Numbered from the stretch's first letter, positions 24,631 through 42,624 are shown. The stretch: 64,000 nucleotides of DNA from Faecalibacterium hattorii (GCF_003287455.1 NZ_PRLC01000001.1:186001-250000), one strand, 5' to 3'. The notes: a model not told the origin generated them from the letters alone. Program-made: numbers and translations.

Positions 24631-24822
24631 TTATTTTTTTCGAATCGGATGACGCAGCACCGTCTTGCACTTTTCCGGGGCTGCCTTGTATTCGCCATTC
24701 GGTTCATTGGGGTCACCCCTCCCCTGCACTGCTGCAAAATTCATGGGTGGGATCGTAATCAGCTGCGGCTTTTTCGGCGGGAGATAAAATTTCCTGTACT
24801 CTTTCTTATAATCAAATGCCAT
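24631..24822 (-). pseudogene. Remnant of a GyrI-like small-molecule-binding protein
   Basis: ATG 24822 behind GGAGGG opens a frame of 63 residues: MAFDYKKEYRKFYLPPKKP...TIPPMNFAAVQGRGDPNEPNGEYKAA. This is the conserved N-terminus of GyrI-like domain proteins, which are normally about 200 residues. The frame then leaves the family pattern and stops at 24631; no continuation is visible in the neighbouring frames before guaA. It therefore looks like a truncated gene remnant between tuf and guaA. A genuine short protein is less likely because the family fold needs the missing part. Confidence 0.7.
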
Positions 24823-24917
24823 CGCTTGCGCCCTCCAGCATCTTTTTATTTTCTCATCTGTCTTCAGTATAGCAGAACAACCTTTTTTGTAAAGAGTCTT
24901 CTGTACAGAACACAAAA

Positions 24918-24946
24918 GGCTCCCCTGCCGCATCAGCAGAGGAGCC
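24918..24946 (-). terminator. Second hairpin after tuf
   Basis: GGCTCC...CTGC (24918-24928) pairs with GCAG...GGAGCC (24936-24946), followed on the minus strand by TTTTGTG. It forms a tandem with the terminator at 24958-24995. Confidence 0.65.
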
Positions 24947-24952
24947 AAAGAT

Positions 24953-24995
24953 GCCAAAAAGAGCGTTCCCACTCTCCGGAATGGGAACGCTCTTT
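24953..24995 (-). terminator. tuf terminator
   Basis: AAAGAGCGTTCCCA (24958-24971) pairs with TGGGAACGCTCTTT (24982-24995) over 14 bp, and the minus strand continues TTTTTGG. It lies about 45 bp after the tuf stop. Confidence 0.9.
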
Positions 24996-25039
24996 GAAAG
25001 TTTAACCTTTAGCCTTAGGACAGGCGCGAAGGGTCAAGA

Positions 25040-26245
25040 TCACTCAATGATCTTGCCGACAACGCCAGAGCCAACGGTACGGCCACCCTCACGGATAGCG
25101 AAACGCAGACCCTCTTCCATAGCAACCGGGGTCAGCAGCTCAACGTGCATCATGACGTTATCGCCGGGCATGCACATCTCGGTGCCTTCGGGCAGGGTGA
25201 TGATGCCGGTCACGTCAGTGGTACGGAAGTAGAACTGAGGACGATAGTTGGAGAAGAACGGGGTGTGACGGCCGCCTTCGTCCTTGGTCAGAACGTAGAC
25301 CTGAGCCTCGAAGACCTTGTGGGGATGGACAGTGCCGGGCTTAGCCAGAACCTGACCACGCTCGATCTGGGTACGATCAACACCACGCAGCAGGGCGCCG
25401 ATGTTATCGCCAGCCTCAGCGAAGTCCAGAGACTTACGGAACATCTCCAGGCCGGTGATGGTGGTGCTCAGGCGATCGGGCTTGATGCCGACGATCTCCA
25501 TAGCATCGCCAACCTTGGCAACACCACGCTCAACACGGCCGGTAGCAACGGTACCACGGCCAGAAATGGTCATGACATCCTCGATGGGCATCAGGAAGGG
25601 CTTATCCTCCTCACGATCCGGGTTGGGGATGTAGGAGTCAACAGCGTCCATCAGCTCCTTGATGCAAGCATACTCGGGTGCATCAGGATCCTTGGAGGTG
25701 GACTCCAGAGCCTTCAGAGCGGAGCCACGAATGATCGGGGTGTCGTCGCCGGGGAAGTCGTACTCGTTCAGCAGCTCGCGGATCTCCATCTCGACCAGAT
25801 CCAGCAGCTCCTCGTCGTCGACCATATCGCACTTGTTCATGAAGACAACGATATAAGGCACGCCGACCTGACGAGCCAGCAGGATGTGCTCACGGGTCTG
25901 GGGCATGGGACCATCGGTAGCAGCAACGACCAGAATAGCGCCGTCCATCTGAGCAGCACCAGTGATCATGTTCTTAACGTAGTCAGCATGGCCCGGGCAG
26001 TCAACGTGAGCATAGTGACGAGCGTCAGTCTGATACTCAACGTGAGCGGAGTTGATCGTGATACCACGAGCGCGCTCCTCGGGAGCCTTATCGATGTTGG
26101 CATAATCCATGAAGTCTGCGTCGCCCTTCAGTGCCAGATACTTGGTGATAGCGGCGGTCAGAGTGGTCTTGCCGTGGTCAACGTGACCGATGGTGCCGAT
26201 GTTAACATGCGGCTTAGAACGGTCAAATTTTGCCTTTTCAGCCAT
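25040..26245 (-). CDS. tuf: Elongation factor Tu
   Basis: The 401-residue translational GTPase delivers aminoacyl-tRNA to the ribosome. G-motifs are intact: GHVDHGKTT (P-loop, about 19-27), the RGITI switch I, DCPGHADY (G3) and NKCD (G4). Domains 2 and 3 complete the usual length. It is the last gene of the rpsL-rpsG-fusA-tuf cluster but has its own promoter (TTGATT/TAGAAT) and a tandem terminator, so it can be expressed separately from fusA. Only one tuf gene is seen in this window. Confidence 0.98.
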   Translation of the reverse strand: MAEKAKFDRSKPHVNIGTIGHVDHGKTTLTAAITKYLALKGDADFMDYANIDKAPEERARGITINSAHVEYQTDARHYAHVDCPGHADYVKNMITGAAQMDGAILVVAATDGPMPQTREHILLARQVGVPYIVVFMNKCDMVDDEELLDLVEMEIRELLNEYDFPGDDTPIIRGSALKALESTSKDPDAPEYACIKELMDAVDSYIPNPDREEDKPFLMPIEDVMTISGRGTVATGRVERGVAKVGDAMEIVGIKPDRLSTTITGLEMFRKSLDFAEAGDNIGALLRGVDRTQIERGQVLAKPGTVHPHKVFEAQVYVLTKDEGGRHTPFFSNYRPQFYFRTTDVTGIITLPEGTEMCMPGDNVMMHVELLTPVAMEEGLRFAIREGGRTVGSGVVGKIIE

Positions 26246-26321
26246 TGGAATATCCTCCCTTTATAATCGGATTGAATTTGGTTACAACAGTCCTGCAAAC
26301 ACAGAATTGCATTGCAAAACT

Positions 26322-26350
26322 ATTCTACTAGATTCAGCCTGTAAAATCAA
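26322..26350 (-). promoter_or_regulatory. tuf promoter
   Basis: Minus strand TTGATT (26350-26345), 17 bp, TAGAAT (26327-26322), about 75 bp before tuf. Confidence 0.7.
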
Positions 26351-26363
26351 GTGTTTTTACAGG

Positions 26364-26399
26364 AAATTTTGCCGGAGCTACACCACCCCGGCAAAATTC
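26364..26399 (-). terminator. Hairpin between fusA and tuf
   Basis: AATTTTGCCGG and CCGGCAAAATT form an 11-bp stem downstream of fusA. The following bases on the minus strand are TCCTGTAAAAAC, so termination may be partial and some fusA transcripts may read on into tuf. Confidence 0.55.
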
Positions 26400-26417
26400 T
26401 CTTTTAATTTAAGGCAA

Positions 26418-28544
26418 TCAAGCCTTGGTACGGCCTGCAATGATCTGGTCGGCAATGTTCTTGGGCACCGGCTCGTAGTGAGACGGCTCCATGACATACT
26501 GACCACGGCCCTGCGTCTTGGAACGCAGGTCGGTTGCGTAGCCGAACATCTGAGCCAGAGGAACAAAAGCGTTGACACGCTGGGTGCCAGCCATAGCTTC
26601 CATACCCTGAATCTGGCCGCGGCGAGCATTCAGGTCGCCGATGACATCGCCCAGATACTCATCGGGAACGATAACAGCAACCTTCATGATAGGCTCGGTG
26701 ATGATAGGATCAGCCTTGCGCATAGCATCCTTGAACGCCATAGAACCAGCGATGGAGAAGGCCATTTCAGAGGAGTCGACCTCGTGATAAGAACCATCCC
26801 ACAGGGTGACCTTGACGTCAACGACAGGATAGCCAGCCAGAACGCCGGACTTCATAGCACCCTGAATACCGTTGTCGATAGCAGGGATGTATTCCTTCGG
26901 GATCGCGCCGCCAACGATGGCGTTGACGAACTCGTAACCCTTACCGGGCTCATTGGGCTCGATCTTGATCTTAACGTGACCATACTGGCCCTTACCACCG
27001 GACTGACGAGCGTACTTGGTCTCCTGATTGGCCTCCTTGCGGATGGTCTCACGGTAAGCGACCTGAGGTGCGCCGACATTTGCCTCGACCTTGAACTCAC
27101 GCAGCAGACGGTCAACGATGATCTCCAGATGGAGCTCGCCCATACCTGCGATGATGGTCTGGCCAGTCTCTTCGTCGGTGTAGGTCTTGAAGGTCGGATC
27201 CTCTTCGGCCAGCTTTGCCAGCGCGATGCCCATCTTCTCGTTGCCAGCCTTGGTCTTCGGCTCGATGGCGACGCGGATAACGGGCTCAGGGAACTTCATG
27301 GACTCCAGAATGATGGGATGATTCTCATCACACAGAGTATCACCAGTGGTGGTGTTCTTCAGACCGACAACGGCAGCGATATCACCTGCGTAGCAGCAGT
27401 CGATATCCTTGCGGTGGTTGGAGTGCATCTGCAGGATGCGGCCCATACGCTCCTTGGTGTCCTTCACGGAGTTGTAGACAGTGGTACCTGCCTCAACCTT
27501 ACCGGAGTAAACACGGAAGTATGCCAGCTTACCAACGAACGGGTCGGTAGCGATCTTGAAGGCCAGAGCGGCGAAGGGAGCGTCGTCGGAAGACGGACGG
27601 GTCTCCTGCTCTTCGGTCTCCGGATTCACGCCCTTGATGTCCTCGACGTCGGTCGGGGCGGGCATATAGTCAACGATCGCATCCAGCAGCTTCTGAACGC
27701 CGCGGTTCTTGTAGGAAGAACCACAGGTAACGGGAACCAGAGTATTTGCAATGGTCTCCTTGCGGATAGCAGCCTTCAGTTCCTCACGAGTGATCTCCTC
27801 ACCCTCGAGGTACTTTTCCATCAGGACTTCGTCGTTCTCGGCAACAGCCTCAACGAGGATGTTGCGATACTCCTCAGCCTGCTCCTTCATGTCCTCGGGG
27901 ATGGGCTCGCAGCGCATGTCGTTGCCCATATCGTCGTAGTAGACCTCAGCGTTCATGTCAACGAGGTCAACGATACCGCGGAAGGTATCCTCCTGACCGA
28001 TCGGCAGCTGGATGGCCACGCCGTTGGCGTGCAGACGATCATGCAGCATCTTGATGCAGCGGAAGAAGTCAGCACCCATGGTGTCCATCTTGTTGACGTA
28101 CACCATACGGGGGACTTTGTATTCATCAGCCTGACGCCAAACGGTCTCAGACTGAGGCTCGACACCACCCTTTGCAGCCAGAACGGTTACAGAACCGTCC
28201 AGAACACGCAGAGAACGCTGAACCTCAACAGTGAAGTCAACGTGGCCCGGAGTGTCGATAATGTTGATGCGGTGACGATTCTTCTTGAACGCGACCGGAT
28301 CCTTCTGGGTCTCGGAGTGAGACCAGTAGCAGGTGGTAGCAGCGGAAGTGATGGTGATACCACGCTCCTGCTCCTGAACCATCCAGTCCATCGTGGCGCC
28401 GCCATCGTGGACCTCACCGATCTTATGGTTGATACCGGTGTAGTACAGGATACGCTCGGTAGTGGTCGTCTTGCCGGCATCGATATGAGCCATAATGCCG
28501 ATATTTCTCGTCATCTGAAGAGAAACTTCTCTGGGAGTAGCCAT
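26418..28544 (-). CDS. fusA: Elongation factor G
   Basis: The 708-residue translational GTPase drives tRNA-mRNA translocation and, with RRF, ribosome recycling. The G domain has AHIDAGKTT (P-loop, about 17-25), [12 protein letters not shown] and NKMD. Domains II-V follow, with the domain IV segment [11 protein letters not shown]. Length is usual for EF-G. It follows rpsG by 24 bp and is transcribed with it. No paralog is present in the window. Confidence 0.98.
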   Translation of the reverse strand: MATPREVSLQMTRNIGIMAHIDAGKTTTTERILYYTGINHKIGEVHDGGATMDWMVQEQERGITITSAATTCYWSHSETQKDPVAFKKNRHRINIIDTPGHVDFTVEVQRSLRVLDGSVTVLAAKGGVEPQSETVWRQADEYKVPRMVYVNKMDTMGADFFRCIKMLHDRLHANGVAIQLPIGQEDTFRGIVDLVDMNAEVYYDDMGNDMRCEPIPEDMKEQAEEYRNILVEAVAENDEVLMEKYLEGEEITREELKAAIRKETIANTLVPVTCGSSYKNRGVQKLLDAIVDYMPAPTDVEDIKGVNPETEEQETRPSSDDAPFAALAFKIATDPFVGKLAYFRVYSGKVEAGTTVYNSVKDTKERMGRILQMHSNHRKDIDCCYAGDIAAVVGLKNTTTGDTLCDENHPIILESMKFPEPVIRVAIEPKTKAGNEKMGIALAKLAEEDPTFKTYTDEETGQTIIAGMGELHLEIIVDRLLREFKVEANVGAPQVAYRETIRKEANQETKYARQSGGKGQYGHVKIKIEPNEPGKGYEFVNAIVGGAIPKEYIPAIDNGIQGAMKSGVLAGYPVVDVKVTLWDGSYHEVDSSEMAFSIAGSMAFKDAMRKADPIITEPIMKVAVIVPDEYLGDVIGDLNARRGQIQGMEAMAGTQRVNAFVPLAQMFGYATDLRSKTQGRGQYVMEPSHYEPVPKNIADQIIAGRTKA

Positions 28545-28568
28545 GAAATTAACCTCCTACAGAACAGA

Positions 28569-29039
28569 TCAATAACGGAAATGAGCGAAAGCCTTGTTGG
28601 CCTCGGCCATCTTGTGGGTATCCTCGCGCTTCTTCACGGCGTTACCAGTGTTGTTGGCAGCATCCATGATCTCGGCAGCCAGACGCTGAGCCATGGTCTT
28701 CTCACCACGGCTGCGGCTGTAAGCGGTCAACCAACGCAGACCCAGAGTCTCGCGGCGGGCGGGGCTGACTTCCAGAGGAACCTGATAGTTTGCACCACCG
28801 ACACGGCGGGTCTTGCACTCGAGGCTGGGCATGATGTTCTCCATCGCCTTCTCGAAAGTTTCCAGAGGATCGTTGCCGGTCTTCTCCTGAATCATGGAGA
28901 AAGCCTCGTAAACGATCTTCTGAGCGACGCCCTTCTTGCCATCCAGCATCACGCTGTTGACCAGACGGGTGACCATCTTGGAATTGTAAATAGGATCAGC
29001 TAAGACATCGCGCTTAGCAATGTTACCTCTTCTAGGCAT
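28569..29039 (-). CDS. rpsG: 30S ribosomal protein S7
   Basis: This 156-residue primary 16S rRNA-binding protein organises the 30S head and contacts the E-site. The [10 protein letters not shown] start at 29039 is the conserved one and has GGAGGG upstream. The LNSVM-like ([12 protein letters not shown]), VGGANYQVP and RRxxxLGLRWL patterns are all present. It lies between rpsL and fusA as in the str operon of most bacteria, with a 160-bp gap to rpsL in which only a weak stem (GCCG...CGGC) is visible. The family length of 156 residues also supports the chosen start. Confidence 0.97.
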   Translation of the reverse strand: MPRRGNIAKRDVLADPIYNSKMVTRLVNSVMLDGKKGVAQKIVYEAFSMIQEKTGNDPLETFEKAMENIMPSLECKTRRVGGANYQVPLEVSPARRETLGLRWLTAYSRSRGEKTMAQRLAAEIMDAANNTGNAVKKREDTHKMAEANKAFAHFRY

Positions 29040-29199
29040 CTTTCTTCCCTCCTTCACAGAATGATATCATCGGTACTCGAAAGTAATAAAACTCCCGTTG
29101 TGTCACAAAGAGCTGACCTTACATAAACCGTTACCCTCCGCACAAGGCGGACTTGTTATTTATATAATGGAAAGCCGTTTATGGCGGTTCGTTCCTTAA

Positions 29200-29628
29200 T
29201 TACTTCTTCGCAGCACCGGCCTTAGGACGCTTCGCGCCGTACTTGGAGCGGGCCTGATTACGGCCTGCCACACCCTGAGTATCCAGGGTACCACGGATGA
29301 TGTGGTAACGCACACCGGGCAGGTCCTTAACACGGCCGCCACGGATCAGCACGACGGAGTGCTCCTGCAGGTTATGGCCGATACCGGGAATGTAAGAGGT
29401 GACCTCAATACCATTCGTGAGGCGGACACGAGCAACCTTACGCAGAGCAGAGTTAGGCTTCTTCGGGGTCATGGTACGAACAGCGGTGCAGACACCACGC
29501 TTCTGGGGGCTGTTCAGATCAGAATACTGTTTCTTCTGAGAATTGTAGCTCTTCAGCAGTGCGGGAGCGGTGCTCTTGGTAGCCAGAACCTGACGGCCTT
29601 TGCGTACAAGCTGGTTAAAAGTAGGCAT
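29200..29628 (-). CDS. rpsL: 30S ribosomal protein S12
   Basis: This 142-residue protein of the decoding centre begins [12 protein letters not shown] and contains the conserved [35 protein letters not shown] and GVRYHIIRG segments. The lysine of the KPNS loop, where streptomycin-resistance changes occur, is unaltered. It is the first gene of the str cluster and has a near-consensus promoter about 85-110 bp upstream. The protein is intact and typical. Confidence 0.98.
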   Translation of the reverse strand: MPTFNQLVRKGRQVLATKSTAPALLKSYNSQKKQYSDLNSPQKRGVCTAVRTMTPKKPNSALRKVARVRLTNGIEVTSYIPGIGHNLQEHSVVLIRGGRVKDLPGVRYHIIRGTLDTQGVAGRNQARSKYGAKRPKAGAAKK

Positions 29629-29713
29629 TTTGTTTCTCCTTTCTTAATGATGAACATCGGATTCTTTCCGACTTTTTTGCCACACTTCCCCTACAGGGAC
29701 GCGCAACAGTTAT

Positions 29714-29742
29714 ATAATACTCGTTCTGATTCGGAATGTCAA
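29714..29742 (-). promoter_or_regulatory. str operon promoter (rpsL)
   Basis: Minus strand TTGACA (29742-29737), 17 bp, TATTAT (29719-29714). Confidence 0.8.
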
Positions 29743-29772
29743 CAGTTTTTCCAGAAAAAATTGCAATTATTC

Positions 29773-29810
29773 AAAAAACCGCCCCGCGGGAGCATTCTCC
29801 CGCGGGGCGG
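29773..29810 (-). terminator. rpoBC terminator
   Basis: The 14-bp perfect stem CCGCCCCGCGGGAG/CTCCCGCGGGGCGG with a 4-nt loop is followed on the minus strand by TTTTTTG, about 35 bp after the rpoC stop. Confidence 0.93.
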
Positions 29811-29844
29811 CATTGCGTTTATGGAATTTTTAGCCCGTCAGCGC

Positions 29845-33420
<3,576 letters not shown>

Positions 33421-33544
33421 GAAACGAACCCTTTCTTAATCTCTCGTTGTTTCGATGCTCGCTGACGTAAAAACCCACTGCTCTCCCCCGCCCTATGCGG
33501 CGGCAGCACGCGCGCCGCAGCGGGGTGGGCAGCTTGTCCGGGGT

Positions 33545-37375
<3,831 letters not shown>

Positions 37376-37419
37376 AAAATCAACCACTCCTTACTTTTAT
37401 ACTCTACGGATGTTGCGTT

Positions 37420-37462
37420 ATACGGGTCAAATTTGAGCAGACACACATAAATCAACCCGTAT
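37420..37462 (-). promoter_or_regulatory. Stem in the rpoB leader
   Basis: ATACGGGT (37420-37427) and ACCCGTAT (37455-37462) are perfect complements 27 nt apart, in the 5' leader of rpoB. It may be a leader structure for control of rpoBC; no known class is recognised. Confidence 0.4.
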
Positions 37463-37570
37463 CCTCGAAGGAAGTTCGGCGTTTTTCACAAACTTTTCCT
37501 CCCGTGCCTTTCGGCCGGTCGAATACAAACTCCCTTTTTGGCGCACTAGGCCATTATGTGATACTAACGC

Positions 37571-37599
37571 AGTATACACCCATAAAGCCTTGTTGTCAA
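37571..37599 (-). promoter_or_regulatory. rpoBC promoter
   Basis: Minus strand TTGACA (37599-37594), 17 bp, TATACT (37576-37571): near consensus, giving a leader of about 190 nt. The remaining stretch to the rpoD terminator (37600-37767) shows no gene or clear signal. Confidence 0.85.
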
Positions 37600-37764
37600 G
37601 TCATTTTTCGCATTTCAGGCCAATTTTTTTGTCAAGCGCCTTCTTTCTCCGCACACACGGAAGCGTGTATGCTTTGCTTGTTTTGGGCCTTGATTTTTTG
37701 TTTTTGCACGTTCTCACCTAAAACACCCTTGTGCATTTTGTACAGGTTGACTCTTGTTTTCCGC

Positions 37765-37802
37765 AAAGCAAAAGCACCCCGGCCGGCAGGGTGCTTTTGC
37801 AT
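37765..37802 (-). terminator. rpoD terminator
   Basis: GCAAAAGCACC (37768-37778) pairs with GGTGCTTTTGC (37790-37800) just after the sigma factor stop; on the minus strand the second arm itself supplies the TTTTGCTTTG tail. Confidence 0.75.
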
Positions 37803-37807
37803 CGTTC

Positions 37808-38884
37808 TTATTCCAGATAATCCTTCAGCCGTTTGGCGCGGCTGGGGTGGCGGAGCTTGCGCAGGGCCTTGGCTTCGATCTGGCGGATGCGCTCCCGTGT
37901 GACGTTGAACTCCCGCCCCAGCTCTTCCAAGGTGCGGGGCTGGCCGTCGTCCAGACCGAACCGCAGGGTCAGTACCCGCTCCTCGCGGGGCGTCAGGCTC
38001 TTGAGGACGTTCATCAACTCCTGCCGCAGCAGCTGGTGGCCCGCTTCGTCCACGGGGACCCCGGCCTCCTCATCCTGAATGAAATCCTCCAGATGGGCGT
38101 CTTCCTCCTCCCCCACCGGCGTTTCCAAGCTGATGGGTTCCTGCGACAACTGCAAAAGCTCCCGCACCCGGTCAGGCTCCATCTCCAAACGGACGGCGAT
38201 CTCTTCCGCCGTCGGTTCCCGGCCGTTTTTCCGAAGCAGCTCCCCCGCCGTCTTTTTGACCCGGTTGATGTGCTCCACCAAATGCACCGGGATGCGGATG
38301 GTCCGGCCTTGGTCGGCGATGGCGCGGGTGACGGACTGGCGGATCCACCACGTTGCATAGGTGGAGAACTTGAATCCTTTGTCCGGCTCAAATTTTTCCG
38401 CCGCCTTCATCAGGCCGAGGTTGCCCTCTTGGATGAGGTCAAGGAAGGGCAGCCCCCGGCCCGCATAGCGCTTGGCCACCGAGACCACCAGCCGCAGGTT
38501 CGCTTCGCTGAGCTTCTGCCGGGCTTCCATGTCCCCTGCCTTGGCGGCACGGGCCAGTGCCCGCTCTTCTTCGGCGGAAAGCAGCGGCACCCGGCCGATC
38601 TCTTTCAGGTAGGCTTTCACCGGGTCATCCAGCGCAACGCCCTCCGCTGAGAGCTCATGCTCCAACCGCCCGATCTGCGCTTCGTCCAGCAGCGGGACAT
38701 CCGGTTCCTCCTCGGCCACGCGGATGCCGCGGGCTTCCAGCTCCGCATACAGCGCATCCAGCCCGGCAACGTCATAATCCTGCTCGTCCATCGCACGGCT
38801 GACCTGTTCCGGCGTCAGGGTGTGCCGCCGGGCACGAGCCGCCAAGATCTTTGCCAATTCCTCTGTTTGCGACATTTTCCGCAT
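37808..38884 (-). CDS. rpoD: Primary RNA polymerase sigma factor (RpoD/SigA)
   Basis: The 358-residue housekeeping sigma factor has region 1.2 ([16 protein letters not shown]), region 2 ([32 protein letters not shown] and [15 protein letters not shown]), region 3 and region 4.2 ([30 protein letters not shown]). The N-terminal segment is the short acidic region 1.1 of Firmicutes sigma-A. The start, ATG 38884, follows GGAGAAGGAATT. It is preceded by dnaG and dgt on the same strand, an arrangement like the macromolecular synthesis operon but without rpsU here. The promoters noted in this window have -35/-10 boxes that fit this sigma factor. Confidence 0.97.
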   Translation of the reverse strand: MRKMSQTEELAKILAARARRHTLTPEQVSRAMDEQDYDVAGLDALYAELEARGIRVAEEEPDVPLLDEAQIGRLEHELSAEGVALDDPVKAYLKEIGRVPLLSAEEERALARAAKAGDMEARQKLSEANLRLVVSVAKRYAGRGLPFLDLIQEGNLGLMKAAEKFEPDKGFKFSTYATWWIRQSVTRAIADQGRTIRIPVHLVEHINRVKKTAGELLRKNGREPTAEEIAVRLEMEPDRVRELLQLSQEPISLETPVGEEEDAHLEDFIQDEEAGVPVDEAGHQLLRQELMNVLKSLTPREERVLTLRFGLDDGQPRTLEELGREFNVTRERIRQIEAKALRKLRHPSRAKRLKDYLE

Positions 38885-38928
38885 AATTCCTTCTCCTTCC
38901 GACTCCAGCCGGGAGGAAAGGGAGCAGT

Positions 38929-40707
38929 TCAGTCTTCCGCAGGGGCGCTGCCCTGTTTCTTTTCTCGCATCGACTGGAGATATCGTTCTAGATCTTCATT
39001 CGACATCTGGGCCGCCTTGTTCGCCATGGGGGTCCCGCGGGCGATACGGTCCAGATAAAACCCGATGTCTTCCGGGGTACAGTTGACATCACTGTATTGT
39101 GCCGCAAGACGGCTCAGTTCATTCAGTGCTTCTTCGCTCTGCACAAAGCCGTGGAGGGTGGAAAGGCTGACCTCCACCCCTTGCTGCTGGCAGTCCAGCA
39201 TGGCCTGATACAGCTCTTTCTGCTGGGGCAGCAGGAACTTGTCCGGTGAGAGCTGGGCCCGCACCTGCGGGATGTAGCTCGGCTCCCGCAGCAGAGCTGC
39301 CAAGAGCCGCTGCTCCGCCGAGGCCACGCCCAGCGCCTGTGAGCCACCCGCGCTGTAGGGGACGCTGATCTGGTTCATCTCACCGGAGTGCAGCCGGGCG
39401 CGGTTCTGGTCCCTGCGGCGCTTGTTGCCCGCCTTTTTCACGGCGGAAGCCAACTGGGTCATGATGGCCGTTTTGGAGATGTTCGTCTCCTCGGCCAGCC
39501 GCCCGGCGTAGACCTCCTGCTCCGTGGGGTTGGAGCGTTCGGCCAACATGTCCACGGCCTCGCGGACGTATTCGAGCCGCTGGGCATCCTGTTTCAGGTC
39601 ATATTGATCCCGCAGCCGCTTGAGCCGGAAATCCAGCGCGTTGCCCACGCCGTCCAGCAGGGCTTGGAACCGCTCGGCCCCGTATTTTTTGATGTACTCG
39701 TCCGGGTCCTTTGCGCCGGGGATCTGGAGCACCCCCACCCGCACCGGGCTGTTCCGGAACAGTTCCAGCGAGCGGAGGGTCGCCTTCTGGCCCGCTTCAT
39801 CCGAGTCGTAGCTGAGGATGACCTCCTCCGCGTACTCGCTGATGAGCCGCACCTGCTCCGGCGTCAGAGCCGTGCCGCAGGCGCAGACGGCGGTATCGAT
39901 GCCCGCCTGCTGCATACTGATGACGTCCATGTAGCCCTCACAGAGGACGAACCGCCGGGACGCGCTCTTTTTCGCGATCTGGAGCGCGAACACCGTCTCC
40001 GATTTATGATAGACCAGCGTTTCTGGGCTGTTGACGTATTTCGGTTTGGAGTCGTCCAGCACGCGCCCGCCAAAGGCGATGATGTTGCCGCGCAGATCGA
40101 AGATGGGCGTCATGACCCGCTTCCAGAACAGGCAGTAGATGCGGCCCGATTGGCTGCGCTTGAACAGGCCGCTGGCGTCCAGCTCCTGCTGGTTGTAGCC
40201 CTTATCCCGCAGGAACTGATACAGAGCTTGTCCGTCGTTGGGGGCATAGCCGAGGCCGAACCGAACGATGGTCTTATCGTCCAAGCCGCGGCGGCGCCAG
40301 TAGGCGCGGGCCTGACGGGCCTCCTCCACCGTGGAGTTCAGGCAGGCATGGAAGAACCGCGCGGCCTCCTTGTTCATCGAGAGGATACGGCTGCGCATCC
40401 GCCCGGTCTTGTCGTCCTCCTGCGGTTCCGGCATCCCGGCGCGGCCAGCCAGCAGCTTGACGGCCTCGCCATAGCTGATGCTGTTGATCTTTTTCGCAAA
40501 GGTGATGGCGTCGCCGCCCGCCCCGCAGCCAAAGCAGTAAAAGCTCTGGGTGTCCGGGTAAACATAGAACGAGGGGGTCTTCTCACTGTGGAAGGGGCAC
40601 AGCCCGCCGTACAGGCGGCCCTTCCGTTTCAGTTGGACATAGCTGCCCACCAGATCCACGATGTCCGTCCGGCGGGTCAGCTCTTCAATATATTCGTGTG
40701 GGATCAT
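38929..40707 (-). CDS. dnaG: DNA primase
   Basis: The 592-residue primase makes RNA primers for replication. An N-terminal CHC2 zinc finger is visible ([11 protein letters not shown]...[11 protein letters not shown], about 38-66). The TOPRIM catalytic domain follows, with EGYMD near 257 and the acidic SYDSDEAG near 300. A C-terminal helicase-binding region completes the protein. It begins 21 bp after dgt and ends 44 bp before rpoD. Length and motifs are typical. Confidence 0.97.
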   Translation of the reverse strand: MIPHEYIEELTRRTDIVDLVGSYVQLKRKGRLYGGLCPFHSEKTPSFYVYPDTQSFYCFGCGAGGDAITFAKKINSISYGEAVKLLAGRAGMPEPQEDDKTGRMRSRILSMNKEAARFFHACLNSTVEEARQARAYWRRRGLDDKTIVRFGLGYAPNDGQALYQFLRDKGYNQQELDASGLFKRSQSGRIYCLFWKRVMTPIFDLRGNIIAFGGRVLDDSKPKYVNSPETLVYHKSETVFALQIAKKSASRRFVLCEGYMDVISMQQAGIDTAVCACGTALTPEQVRLISEYAEEVILSYDSDEAGQKATLRSLELFRNSPVRVGVLQIPGAKDPDEYIKKYGAERFQALLDGVGNALDFRLKRLRDQYDLKQDAQRLEYVREAVDMLAERSNPTEQEVYAGRLAEETNISKTAIMTQLASAVKKAGNKRRRDQNRARLHSGEMNQISVPYSAGGSQALGVASAEQRLLAALLREPSYIPQVRAQLSPDKFLLPQQKELYQAMLDCQQQGVEVSLSTLHGFVQSEEALNELSRLAAQYSDVNCTPEDIGFYLDRIARGTPMANKAAQMSNEDLERYLQSMREKKQGSAPAED

Positions 40708-40728
40708 TTTGTCTTTTCCCTGCTCCTT

Positions 40729-41727
40729 TTATAATACGTGCCACTTGCGGGGCACGAACACATCCTCAAAGGTTCGGATGGCGAACTCGTCGCTCATGCC
40801 GCTGATGTAGTCGGTCACGGCCCGGTCCCTGCCCTCCTGATAGGCCAGCTGCAAGTAGAAGTTGGACATCTGGTCGATGTGGGTCAGGTAATACTCGTAC
40901 AACTCCGTGAGGACCTTTTCCACTTTTTGCTCTTCCCGCTTGGCGGTGCGGTCGGTGTAGACGTTGGCGTACATGAAATCCTTCAGGGCGAGGAAGGCTT
41001 CTTCCTCCTCGCTGCCCACGGCCACATCGCCGTCGCTGTGGAGCAGGATGCTGTTGATCATGGTCGTGATGCGCTGGGATTTCGTCTCGCCCAGCACCGC
41101 CGTGCACTCCTTGGGGAGGGTGGCCGGGTCCAGCACCCCGGCGCGGACCGCATCCTCGATATCGTGGTTGACGAAGGCGATCTGGTCCGCCATCCGAACG
41201 ATGCGCCCTTCCGGCGTGGCCGCCCATGTGCCCTTGGTGTGGGTGATGATGCCGTTGCGCACCTCCCACGTCAGGTTCAGGCCCTTGCCGTCCTTTTCCA
41301 GCTTATCCACGACCCGCAGACTCTGGCGGTAGTGCTTGAAGCCGTCCGGGCAGAGCTTGTCCAGCGCGCTTTCGCCCGCGTGGCCGAAGGGAGTGTGCCC
41401 AAGGTCGTGGGCCAGACTGATGGCTTCGGTCAGGTCCTCGTTCAGCCGCAGGGCGCGGGCAATGGTGCGGGCGATCTGCGAAACTTCCAGCGTATGCGTC
41501 AGCCGGGTGCGGTAGAGGTCGCCTTCCGGCGAGAGGAAGACCTGCGTCTTCTGCTTGAGCCGCCGGAACGCCTTGCAGTGGAGCACGCGGTCCCGGTCCC
41601 GCTGGAACACGGGGCGGATGGGGTCCTGCGGCTCCGGCCTTGCCCGGCCCCGGCTGGCATCGCTGAAGGTCGCCCATGGGGCAAAGGTCAGCCGCTCGAT
41701 CTCTTCGGTACGCTGGCGTACATCCAT
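40729..41727 (-). CDS. dgt: Deoxyguanosinetriphosphate triphosphohydrolase-like protein
   Basis: The 332-residue HD-domain protein belongs to the dGTPase family, which cleaves dNTPs to deoxynucleoside and tripolyphosphate. The metal-binding HD signature is present as RLTHTLEV and SLAHDLGHTPFGHAGE (about 75-130), with the later NHDIED. At 332 residues it belongs to the shorter type-2/3 group common in Firmicutes. It is the first of dgt-dnaG-rpoD on one strand. Its substrate range cannot be read from sequence. Confidence 0.93.
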   Translation of the reverse strand: MDVRQRTEEIERLTFAPWATFSDASRGRARPEPQDPIRPVFQRDRDRVLHCKAFRRLKQKTQVFLSPEGDLYRTRLTHTLEVSQIARTIARALRLNEDLTEAISLAHDLGHTPFGHAGESALDKLCPDGFKHYRQSLRVVDKLEKDGKGLNLTWEVRNGIITHTKGTWAATPEGRIVRMADQIAFVNHDIEDAVRAGVLDPATLPKECTAVLGETKSQRITTMINSILLHSDGDVAVGSEEEEAFLALKDFMYANVYTDRTAKREEQKVEKVLTELYEYYLTHIDQMSNFYLQLAYQEGRDRAVTDYISGMSDEFAIRTFEDVFVPRKWHVL

Positions 41728-41817
41728 CCGAAATCCCTCGCTTTCGTTTCTGCGCCCCCTTCCCCGCCGCTATTTTAGCAAAACGGCCCTGTCGAAGGGG
41801 GAAAATCGCTGTCACTC

Positions 41818-41905
41818 CAAAAAATAAACCTCTCCGTCACGCTTCGCGTGCCAGCTCCCCTAATAGGGGAGCCCTTGGCATTGCGGTCAAGCTGCTGGCT
41901 TCCAC
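41818..41905. repeat. Intergenic palindromic repeat-like element
   Basis: In the gap between dgt and the YigZ gene, GTCACGCTTCGCGTGCC is followed by GCTCCCCTAATAGGGGAGC and CCTTGG. Such CACG/CGTG plus CTCCCC/GGGGAG dyads are, as I recall, frequent intergenic repeats in Faecalibacterium-like genomes. Only one copy is in this window, so the repeat nature is not shown here. Confidence 0.4.
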
Positions 41906-41908
41906 CTC

Positions 41909-42529
41909 TTAAAAGGGTGCGTAAAACGGCTTCGAAACGCGCACCTGCGCTGCGCCCCGCGTCAGCTCCCGGAGCTGTTCCAGCAAAGGCGGCTCTGTGC
42001 CTTCGGGCATCTGCCAGCACAGGGTCACGCGGTCGGTGAACTGGGGGTCTGCAAGCTTCGCCCCCGCCCCGTTGATGAGCAGAGCCGCCCGCTCATAAAG
42101 CGAGTAGTCCACCGTGACTTCCAGCTCCACCACGCTGCGCACCGTGACGACCTCGGCGGCTTCCAGCGCACGGGCCGTGGCGGTGGTGTAGGCACGGACA
42201 AGGCCGCCCGTGCCCAGCAGCACGCCGCCGAAGTACCGGGTGACCACCACGATCAGGTCGGTCAGGCCGCTGTGCTGCAGCACCTCCAGCGCAGGGGTGC
42301 CGGCCGTCTTGGCGGGCTCGCCGTCGTCGGAATAGCGCTCCCGGTTGCCCTCCCGCAGACGGTAAGCGTACACGTTGTGCCGCGCCGTGCGGTTGGCCGC
42401 CCGCACCTGCTCCAGAAAGGCCACGGCCTTTTCCTCACTGTCTGCAAACGAGAGCTGCGCAATGAAGCGGCTCTTCTTCTCTTCGTATTCGCCGATGGCT
42501 GTGCCCCGGACGGTGCGGTAATCCTCCAC
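41909..42529 (-). CDS. YigZ/IMPACT family protein
   Basis: Starting at GTG 42529, chosen because AGGAGG lies seven bases upstream, the product has 206 residues. The N-terminal UPF0029/IMPACT domain (about 1-115) has the family pattern KKSRFIAQL, ARHNVYAYRL, SDDGEPAKTAGTPALEVL and VVTRYFGG. The C-terminal DUF1949 ferredoxin-like domain covers the rest. Bacterial YigZ proteins are linked by structure to RNA or nucleotide binding; the cellular task is not established. It is a single gene between dgt and the CAP-domain gene. Confidence 0.92.
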   Translation of the reverse strand: MEDYRTVRGTAIGEYEEKKSRFIAQLSFADSEEKAVAFLEQVRAANRTARHNVYAYRLREGNRERYSDDGEPAKTAGTPALEVLQHSGLTDLIVVVTRYFGGVLLGTGGLVRAYTTATARALEAAEVVTVRSVVELEVTVDYSLYERAALLINGAGAKLADPQFTDRVTLCWQMPEGTEPPLLEQLRELTRGAAQVRVSKPFYAPF

Positions 42530-42591
42530 GCTGGTTCCTCCTGTTTTCTGCAATTGCTCAAGTTTAGTATAGCATAAATCCGCACAAAGAA

Positions 42592-42624
42592 AAAGCCCGG
42601 CACGAGCGGATGCTCGTGCCGGAC
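42592..42624 (-). terminator. CAP-gene terminator
   Basis: CCGGCACGAGC (42597-42607) pairs with GCTCGTGCCGG (42612-42622), followed on the minus strand by GCTTTTTC, about 55 bp after the CAP gene. Confidence 0.88.

Noticed and set aside
26190-29003. Open frame of 937 codons on the plus strand opposite tuf, fusA and rpsG
   Set aside because: Low-complexity Leu/Val/Asp/Gly-rich translation with no motifs; a shadow of strongly codon-biased translation genes.
37600-37767. Gap between the rpoB promoter and the rpoD terminator checked for a small RNA
   Set aside because: Only an AT-rich stretch and a very short stem (ACACG/CGTGT) are visible; nothing supports a gene or RNA.
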